Origin: Litorivicinus lipolyticus | Lineage (GTDB): Bacteria; Pseudomonadota; Gammaproteobacteria; Pseudomonadales; Litorivicinaceae | Length of the DNA stretch: 64,000 nucleotides | Direction of reading: 5' to 3' | Assembly: GCF_009650135.1 (NCBI RefSeq) | Contig: NZ_CP045871.1 | Span: 868,001-932,000, forward strand | Shown here: one piece after another, positions 58,661 through 64,000 of the stretch | Numbering within the stretch: position 1 is the stretch's first letter | Layout of the letters: every line of letters starts with the position of its first letter | The notes under the pieces: generated by a model | The model's database searches: none | What the model saw: the letters and a program-made list of their open reading frames with translations, nothing else | What the model was told of the DNA's origin: nothing | Position numbers and translations under genes: made by a program

Positions 58661-59647
58661 ATGAAACCCCTATTCTCGATCGCTGCCGCGGCAGCCCTCA
58701 CCCTGTCCAGCTGGGTGTCCGCGGACCCTATTGAAGTGGGTTACATGCCCATTCTGCCAGTCGCCCAACTTTTTGTCGGTGTCGAGCAGGGCGCGCTGAC
58801 GACGCTGGCACCCGATGCCAAGTTGATCCAGTTTCAAAACGGTCCGGCCATGGTCCAGGCGCTGTTAGGCGGCCAGCTAGATATTGCGTACCTAGGCATC
58901 GGTCCGGCCATGGTCGCCCGGGCCAAGGGTGCCGACATCAAGGTTGTTGCCTCGAACATCGTCGAACAAATCAGCTTTGTCGCTCAGCCTGAACTGGTAG
59001 CCGCGTTTGCCAGCGGCGATCGCGCCGGGGCGTTTGCACGCTTCACTGAAACCCATGGGCGGGCGCCTATTATTGCGACCTTTCCGCGCGGCAGTGTGCC
59101 GGAAACGGTCTTGCAGTACTGGTTGCAAAACGGCTTGGGCATTGACGACAGCGGAATTCAAATTGTCCATCAAGGCGCCGCGGCGGTTCAGCAGTCATTG
59201 CTGACCGGTGCGGTTGATGGCGCTGCGATCTTGGAGCCGGTGGTGTCGACCACGTTGGCGCGGGTCAAGGGCGCCGAGGTGATTGCGGCGGGCGCTGAAT
59301 TGTTTCCCAACCAACCCGGCGCGGTGCTGGTGGTGCGCGAGGGCTTAATTGCGGCCAACCCAGCGCTGGTGCGGGCGTGGGTGGCGGATCACGCGGCGGC
59401 GACCGAGGCCTTGCGTAACGATCCGGCGGCGGCGAACGCGGTCCAAAAGTACGTCGGTGGTGGGCGCTTGCCGATGGCACTGGTAGAAACGGCCTTGGTG
59501 CGCAGCCAAGCGTCGTTCGTCGCCGACCCGCGTGCCATCGTCGATGGAACCCGGGTCATGCACGACTTTCAAGCCAGCCAGGGCACGCTCAAGGCCAAGG
59601 TCGACCTGGACGCTTTGTTTGACCTGCAATTTTACCCGGCGCCCTAG
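58661..59647 (+). CDS. ABC transporter binding protein (SsuA/TauA type)
   Basis: 328 residues with a signal peptide (first 21 residues, ending SWVSA). The fold is the NMT1/SsuA type: EVGYMPILPVAQLFVGVEQG, then GPAMVQALLGGQLDIAYLGIGPAMVARAKG and ILEPVVSTTLARVKG. Relatives bind sulfonates, taurine, nitrate or thiamine precursors; the sequence does not decide between them. First gene of a four-gene operon ending in a DsrE-like protein, which makes a sulfur compound the favoured guess. Confidence 0.82.
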   Translation: MKPLFSIAAAAALTLSSWVSADPIEVGYMPILPVAQLFVGVEQGALTTLAPDAKLIQFQNGPAMVQALLGGQLDIAYLGIGPAMVARAKGADIKVVASNIVEQISFVAQPELVAAFASGDRAGAFARFTETHGRAPIIATFPRGSVPETVLQYWLQNGLGIDDSGIQIVHQGAAAVQQSLLTGAVDGAAILEPVVSTTLARVKGAEVIAAGAELFPNQPGAVLVVREGLIAANPALVRAWVADHAAATEALRNDPAAANAVQKYVGGGRLPMALVETALVRSQASFVADPRAIVDGTRVMHDFQASQGTLKAKVDLDALFDLQFYPAP

Positions 59648-60403
59648 ATGCGTCGGGTGCTAAACGCGTCTGGTTGGGCCTTGCTTGGCCTGGTCGCCTT
59701 TGTCGCGCTATGGAAGTGGGCGGGTGTCGCCGGTTGGACCCAAGCTGGGACCATGCCGGACCCGTTTTTAGTGCCGGCTGCGATTATTGACGAATATCAG
59801 TCAGGGCGTTTGTGGCCGGCGCTGCTGTCGTCGTTGACGCATTATGGCTGGGGCTTGGGGCTGGGCACGGTGCTAGGGTTTACGGTCGGCGCGGCGGCGG
59901 CGACCCAACTCCGGTTCGACCAAATACATGCCGGGTTGGCGCGTATTTTGCGGCCGATACCGCCCTTGGCCTGGGTCGTTTTTGCGATCGCTTGGTTTGG
60001 CGTTAGTCACGCCGGCGCCGCATTTGTGATCGCCATCGGGGTCTTTTGGGTTAACTATTTTGCGACCTATAGCGCCTGTAAAAACACCGATCCACGGTAC
60101 CGCGAAATGGCCCAGTCGTTTGGCCATCGCGGGTATTTTAAGCAGACCTTTAGCATCATCCTGCCCGAAGCCAGTCCGGGTATTTTGGCGGGCGTACGGA
60201 CCGGGGTTGGCCAGGCCTGGATGACCTTGATCGCGGCGGAATTGCTGGGTGTGCCGGGTATGGGCCAGGAAATGAACGCCGCCGCCGGCGTCGGGGCCTA
60301 TGAGGCCGTGGTCGCCTATATGTTGGCGATTAGCCTGGTCTACAGCCTGACTGACGGCGTCTTTTCTCAACTCCAGCGGAGGCTCTTAATATGGCGGCCC
60401 TGA
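59648..60403 (+). CDS. ABC transporter permease (SsuC/TauC type)
   Basis: 251 residues, six hydrophobic segments. The docking loop is EMAQSFGHRGYFKQTFSIILPEA, as in SsuC/TauC. It starts directly after the binding-protein stop (zero spacing). Substrate as for the binding protein: unknown, possibly sulfonate. Confidence 0.85.
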   Translation: MRRVLNASGWALLGLVAFVALWKWAGVAGWTQAGTMPDPFLVPAAIIDEYQSGRLWPALLSSLTHYGWGLGLGTVLGFTVGAAAATQLRFDQIHAGLARILRPIPPLAWVVFAIAWFGVSHAGAAFVIAIGVFWVNYFATYSACKNTDPRYREMAQSFGHRGYFKQTFSIILPEASPGILAGVRTGVGQAWMTLIAAELLGVPGMGQEMNAAAGVGAYEAVVAYMLAISLVYSLTDGVFSQLQRRLLIWRP

Positions 60404-61131
60404 TTAATATCCAAGCCCTGCGCTGGCGCTATGAGTTAGCCGCGCAGCCGCTGTTTGACGGTTTGAATTTACAGATCAAGCCCAACGAATTTGTCGCCAT
60501 TGTCGGCGGCTCCGGTGTCGGTAAATCGACGCTGCTGCGTTTGGTCAATGGGCTGATTCAAGCTGAAAGCGGTGGCGTAAAAGTCAATTCGCCGGCCCCG
60601 GCGGGTGGTCGCACCCATGCCATGGTGTTTCAAGACGCGCGATTGCTGCCGTGGCGGCGCGTGGCTGGCAATATCCGCTTTGCCCTGGGCGGTATGGGGT
60701 TGGCGCGCGCCGAGGTCGACCGCCGTGTTGACCGTGTGCTGGCGCTGACCGGCTTGACCGAGTTTGCCCAGCGTTGGCCGCACCAGTTATCCGGCGGTCA
60801 GGCCCAACGCGTCGGGATCGCACGGGCGTTGGCGGTTAACCCATCGATACTGTTAATGGATGAACCCTTTAGCGCGATTGATGCGCTGACCCGCAGTGCC
60901 TTGCAGCAGGAGCTATTGGCGCTGTGGCAAAAGACCGACAGCGCGGTCTTATTCGTCACCCACGATATTGATGAGGCGGTCGTTTTGGCCGACCGTGTGA
61001 TCGTATTAGGCGGGGCGCCGGCCCATGTCGTGTGCGATGAAGCGGTTGGCCTGGCGCGGCCGCGTGATCGACAAACCTCACAATTCCACCAACGGGTGGC
61101 TTACTTTGCACAGGCACTGACACGCACATGA
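60391..61131 (+). CDS. ABC transporter ATP-binding protein (SsuB/TauB type)
   Basis: A 246-residue ATPase. Walker A GGSGVGKST near residue 42, Q-loop MVFQDARLLPWRRV (the WR pattern of SsuB/TauB), signature LSGGQAQRVGIARA, Walker B ILLMDEP and switch VTHDIDEA. GGAGG lies 10 bases before the ATG, inside the permease gene, which it overlaps by 13 bases. Confidence 0.9.
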   Translation: MAALINIQALRWRYELAAQPLFDGLNLQIKPNEFVAIVGGSGVGKSTLLRLVNGLIQAESGGVKVNSPAPAGGRTHAMVFQDARLLPWRRVAGNIRFALGGMGLARAEVDRRVDRVLALTGLTEFAQRWPHQLSGGQAQRVGIARALAVNPSILLMDEPFSAIDALTRSALQQELLALWQKTDSAVLFVTHDIDEAVVLADRVIVLGGAPAHVVCDEAVGLARPRDRQTSQFHQRVAYFAQALTRT

Positions 61132-61424
61132 CAACACTACGATTGGTCATCCACGCACCGACCCCCGAAGCGCTCGACCGTGGCATTCGCAACCTGGCCA
61201 ACTTTCGCCGCGACCAGCCCGGCGCCGAAGTCGAGCTGGTGGTCACCGGTACCGCGGTGCGCCGAGCCATCGCATTAGAGCTGGACGACCCGGCGTTGCG
61301 CGTGTGCGCCAATTCGATCGCCACCCAGATGGCCGATGTGCCGGCTGATTGGGAGACCGTTCCCGCCGCGGTCAGCTACCTAGCACAGCGACAAATGCAC
61401 GGTTGGGCATACTTCAGGGCTTAG
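61128..61424 (+). CDS. DsrE-family-like small protein (COG1416 type)
   Basis: 98 residues, ATG overlapping the ATPase stop (ATGA). LVIHAPTPEALDRGIRNLANF, the strand VELVVTGTAVRRAI and VCANSIATQM, with a single Cys near residue 65, are the pattern of DsrE/DsrF-like proteins of the COG1416 group. Such proteins have been linked to sulfur handling, but this subgroup is not characterised. Tight coupling to an SsuABC-like importer suggests a shared role. Confidence 0.72.
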   Translation: MTTLRLVIHAPTPEALDRGIRNLANFRRDQPGAEVELVVTGTAVRRAIALELDDPALRVCANSIATQMADVPADWETVPAAVSYLAQRQMHGWAYFRA

Positions 61425-61444
61425 CAAGTCGCTATGCTGGCAGG

Positions 61445-61972
61445 ATGAAAAAAGCCCTAAAAAACACCCTGATCATCGGCGGGTTCGCGGTCTTCGTAGC
61501 GCTCGATCGCAGCGGCCTGCTGGATCAAGCCTCGGCACCGGGGTCCGCCATCGAGCGCGAATTGTCCGGTACGGTACGGGTGATTGATGGCGATTCGCTG
61601 GCGCTTGGCGCGACCCAAATACGGCTGTACGGAATTGATGCCCCCGAAGGCCGTCAACGCTGCCGCGATCCCCAGGGGCGTGAATATGCCTGCGGTGACG
61701 ATGCCCGCGACTATTTGCGCGCGTTGATCGGCACGCAAGCGATTCAGTGTGTCGAGCACGACCGAGATGCCTATCAGCGGCGGGTCAGTGTGTGCAGCGC
61801 CGGCGGTCAGGACCTGAATTGGCTGATGGTGGAGTCAGGGCATGCTGTGGCCTACACCCGCTTTACCGATCGGTACCAGCGTGCAGAGGACATCGCGCGG
61901 GCCAACAGCGCCGGATTGTGGCGTGGGACGTTCGAGCGTCCAGAGCGCTGGCGCGCCAACAACCCGCGTTGA
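61445..61972 (+). CDS. thermonuclease (SNase) family protein
   Basis: 175 residues from ATG 61445 (AGG upstream). An N-terminal hydrophobic helix (residues 8-20) is a signal or anchor, followed by a staphylococcal-nuclease fold: TVRVIDGDSLALG with a metal-binding Asp, RLYGIDAPE with catalytic Arg, and DAYQRRVSV with the second Arg. The final AGLWRGTFERPERWR is typical of bacterial members. Likely an exported or membrane-tethered nuclease. It follows the DsrE-like gene by 20 bases. Confidence 0.88.
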   Translation: MKKALKNTLIIGGFAVFVALDRSGLLDQASAPGSAIERELSGTVRVIDGDSLALGATQIRLYGIDAPEGRQRCRDPQGREYACGDDARDYLRALIGTQAIQCVEHDRDAYQRRVSVCSAGGQDLNWLMVESGHAVAYTRFTDRYQRAEDIARANSAGLWRGTFERPERWRANNPR

Positions 61973-62073
61973 ACCGCGCTGCACGCCGGGCATCCGCACG
62001 GGGTATACTAGGCGGCGCAATGGTTGCGCCTGCGTCCACGTATGTCGACGAACGCTTTATCTAAGGATCCCCG

Positions 62074-62949
62074 ATGCCCTCGTTTCACACCCTCGTGCCC
62101 TGGTTGTTTTTGGGCTTTTGGAGTGCTGGCTATGCCGTAGCCAAGGTCGGGTTGGAATACACGACCCCATTAAACCTACTGGCCTTTCGTTTTGCGGGCG
62201 CGGTTGTTGCGCTGACGCCGCTGGTATTTATGTTGCGGTTGACTTGGCCGGCTTGGACGTCGGTCAAGGCGCTGATGGGAACCGGATTGTTTTTACAGGT
62301 CGGCCATTTCGGCAGTGTCTATATCGGTCTTAAGTTGGGCGCCAGTGCCGGTATCATGGCGTTGTTTGCGGCGTCCCAGCCGGTCTTGATTATTTTGGCC
62401 GGTGCATTGTTTCGCCGCGAAATGCCCTCGTTTAAGTTATGGCTAGGGCTGGCCATGGGGTTGGCCGGTGCCGGCTGGGTCATCGGCATCCAAATGGACG
62501 GTCAAACCGGGTACCTGCTGGGCGCCTTGATGGGTTTTTTGGCCGTTGTCGGGTTATCGATCGGCCAGGTCATAGAAAAGCAGCGCAAGCTGAACGTTCA
62601 TCCGATCATGGGGACTTGGATCCAGTACCTATTTGCAGCCGCAGTCAGCGTACCGGTGGCGTTCGCCATCGAGGGCTTTCACTGGTCGACACAGCCTGCG
62701 TTTATCGTGGCGCTGGGGTATCTGGTGGTGGGTAATTCGGTGATCGGCATCATGTTGATGTTCAGCATGGTGCGCCGGGGCAGTCTGGCGCAGGTGTCGG
62801 CCATCATGTTTTTAGTGCCGGCGGTCGGCGCGCTATTGGCGTGGCCAATTGCAGGGGAAGTGGTGCCTTGGGTCGCGGTCCCAGGCATGGCCTTGGCCAT
62901 GCTCGGGGCGCTATGGACGCGTCGGGTTACAGCGCAGCCGCAGGCTTAA
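62074..62949 (+). CDS. EamA-family (DMT) transporter
   Basis: A 291-residue protein with ten hydrophobic helices in two EamA repeats (FLGFWSAGYAVAKVGLEY start; second repeat with LAQVSAIMFLVPAVGALLAW). AAGGATCC precedes ATG 62074. Members export amino acids or other metabolites; substrate unknown. The last 23 bases overlap the small minus-strand gene. Confidence 0.88.
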   Translation: MPSFHTLVPWLFLGFWSAGYAVAKVGLEYTTPLNLLAFRFAGAVVALTPLVFMLRLTWPAWTSVKALMGTGLFLQVGHFGSVYIGLKLGASAGIMALFAASQPVLIILAGALFRREMPSFKLWLGLAMGLAGAGWVIGIQMDGQTGYLLGALMGFLAVVGLSIGQVIEKQRKLNVHPIMGTWIQYLFAAAVSVPVAFAIEGFHWSTQPAFIVALGYLVVGNSVIGIMLMFSMVRRGSLAQVSAIMFLVPAVGALLAWPIAGEVVPWVAVPGMALAMLGALWTRRVTAQPQA

Positions 62950-63088
62950 CGCCAGTCGCCGTGATGGCGCGTTTCTTTGTCAGTGTCTTCACTGCAAATT
63001 TAACCGCACGGATGATCGCTGCAGTGGCGTACTCTGCACGTAGACGGCGAGCAGCTAAGTGAATTTCATCGTGGTTGTGGTAGTTCAT
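62927..63088 (-). CDS. small basic protein of unknown function
   Basis: 53 residues from ATG 63088, with GGAG 8 bases upstream and a plausible promoter (-10 TATTCT, -35 TTAGAC). The sequence MNYHNHDEIHLAARRLRAEYA is followed by an amphipathic, Lys/Arg-rich helix (AIIRAVKFAVKTLTKK). It resembles short proteins with an EIxxxARxLRAE pattern described in proteobacteria (RSP_7527-like), but I am not sure of the family. The frame stays open upstream to 63154, with no ribosome site there. Confidence 0.6.
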   Translation of the reverse strand: MNYHNHDEIHLAARRLRAEYATAAIIRAVKFAVKTLTKKRAITATGVKPAAAL

Positions 63089-63132
63089 AGTCTGTGCTCC
63101 AAGCGGGGTGTGAGTCGCTGTTTGTGGGGCAC

Positions 63133-63198
63133 AGAATAGGGCGGTCTTAGCCAAAGGTCTAAGTATCTAAATTCGCCCATAGGTTAGAAAAACTAACC
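63133..63198. promoter_or_regulatory. promoter region with two inverted repeats
   Basis: For the minus-strand small gene: -10 TATTCT (63138-63133) and -35 TTAGAC (63162-63157), 18 apart. CTTAG-N8-CTAAG (63146-63163) overlaps the -35. A second repeat, GGTTAG-AAAAA-CTAACC, lies at 63182-63198. The TTAG/CTAA steps in both suggest a shared operator. The second could also form a hairpin at the 3' end of the dienelactone hydrolase transcript. Confidence 0.4.
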
Positions 63199-63224
63199 CA
63201 TGAGCGTCCCGGCCCTTGACCGCC

Positions 63225-64000
63225 TTAGTTTTTAATATGCTGCGCCAAAAACGTCAGGCTGCGGCTCCAAGCCAAGGCCGCGTCGTCCTCGTCGTAGCGG
63301 CTGCCGGTTGGATTGGCAAAGGCGTGGTCGGCGGTGTACCAATGCGCCTCCAACAGATCGGCCTTGCCCGCGCCACTTAGTTTGGCTTGGAAGGCGCCAA
63401 TCATGTCTTCGTTAATACTGCGATCCAGCGTGCCAAAGTGGCCCAGTAACGGGGTTGAAAGGTTGCTCAGCTGGTTGGGCTGGGCGTCCATACGGCCGTA
63501 ATAAATAACACTGGCGTCCGGGTTGTGATTCAAACCCGCTTGCAGACTCCAGCCGCCACCAAAACACCAGCCCAAGGTGGCGACCTTGCCGTTGCCCTGT
63601 TCGCGCGCCCATTTCACCCAAGCCGCCAAGGTTTGGTTGGCCTGGGTTTCCTCGACCGCACGAACCAGTGCCATTGCCTCGTCTCGGTTGCCGGCGACCC
63701 CGCCTTGATACAAATCCACCGCCAATGCCCGGTAACCTTGCTCGGCCAGTTCATTGGCCATCGCCTTGATCTGGTCGTTCAGACCCCACCACTCGTGAAT
63801 CAGCAGCACCGTTGGTGCGTTGTCCGGCTCTTTGGGCAGCGCCAGGTGGCCGCTGACGGTGCCGCCCGCCGACTCGATGGTCACGGTTGAGCCTTTGTGG
63901 GCGGCGGCCTGGGCCAGTAGCGGATCCGCCAACACGTAAGCGATTGGCAGCGCGGCAACGCCTTTGATGAATTGGCGGCGCTTGTGTTCAGGGGTTTTGG
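63225..64000 (-). CDS. dienelactone hydrolase family protein with Tat signal, 5'-truncated by window edge
   Basis: The reading frame is open through the window end, so the true start lies beyond 64000; about 258 residues are visible. KRRQFIKGVAALPIAYVLA is a Tat-type signal (twin Arg followed by a hydrophobic stretch), implying export of the folded enzyme. The mature part is an alpha/beta hydrolase: VLLIHEWWGLND, GWCFGGGWS with nucleophile Cys, HFGTLD with Asp, and HAFANP with His, the Cys-Asp-His triad of dienelactone hydrolases. A GTG at 63935 would remove the signal and is not the start. Confidence 0.88.
   Translation of the reverse strand, partial: KTPEHKRRQFIKGVAALPIAYVLADPLLAQAAAHKGSTVTIESAGGTVSGHLALPKEPDNAPTVLLIHEWWGLNDQIKAMANELAEQGYRALAVDLYQGGVAGNRDEAMALVRAVEETQANQTLAAWVKWAREQGNGKVATLGWCFGGGWSLQAGLNHNPDASVIYYGRMDAQPNQLSNLSTPLLGHFGTLDRSINEDMIGAFQAKLSGAGKADLLEAHWYTADHAFANPTGSRYDEDDAALAWSRSLTFLAQHIKN

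Overview
The window looks like the chromosome of a GC-rich gammaproteobacterium, probably of the Pseudomonadales/Oceanospirillales type and possibly marine. The species cannot be named from the sequence. The main evidence is gene order. purB-hflD-mnmA-rluE, icd, clpS-clpA, infA-bpt-aat, trxB, ftsK-lolA-rarA-crcB-serS and then tusEBCD and a YccA/BI-1 gene closely follow the order I recall from Pseudomonas. E. coli-type cydABX, aceK, roxA and an 865-residue FtsK fit the same group. I saw no rRNA, tRNA, CRISPR array, insertion sequence or phage gene.

Layout: 1-1.9 kb carries the end of a SixA-like phosphatase, an alpha/beta hydrolase and a DUF924 protein. 1.9-7.7 kb is the cytochrome bd module: cydDC on the minus strand, divergent from cydA-cydB-cydX, with an FNR/Anr-type box between them. 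8-11.4 kb holds an MscS channel, AceK and YaeQ. 11.4-17.3 kb is a minus-strand housekeeping run (CbiM-like membrane protein, GNAT, RoxA, PurB, HflD, MnmA, RluE). 17.4-31.6 kb continues with Icd, ClpS/ClpA, DUF3422, IF-1, the two aminoacyl transferases Bpt and Aat, TrxB, FtsK, LolA, RarA, CrcB and SerS.

From about 31.6 to 54.1 kb the conserved order is interrupted by an accessory block of about 22 kb, mostly for sugars and sugar alcohols. After a TauE/SafE and an MFS transporter come a mannitol/sorbitol ABC transporter with mannitol dehydrogenase (smoEFGK-mtlK) and a LacI regulator. Then follow an SDR polyol dehydrogenase, an AraC regulator and a xylulokinase; methylglyoxal synthase, a ROK regulator and a fructose-type ABC transporter (frcA / frcBC); a RbsD/FucU mutarotase, a fructose-6-phosphate aldolase-like protein, fructokinase, Pgi and an orphan dCACHE histidine kinase. 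Together these could import mannitol, sorbitol, arabitol-like polyols and fructose, oxidise polyols to ketoses, phosphorylate them and pass fructose-6-P to glucose-6-P or to an aldolase split. Candidate operators are visible: a shared CGCGCGTAAA element at the two polyol promoters and a 25-bp palindrome in front of frcB.

From 54.1 kb the conserved genes resume (TusEBCD, LysE-type exporter, BI-1). Then come galE, tcdA, an SsuABC/TauABC-type transporter operon ending in a DsrE-like protein, a nuclease, an EamA exporter, a small unknown protein and a Tat-exported dienelactone hydrolase cut by the window edge. Functional links across the window are TusBCDE with MnmA (2-thiouridine in tRNA), Aat+Bpt+ClpS+ClpA (N-degron degradation) and AceK with its substrate Icd.
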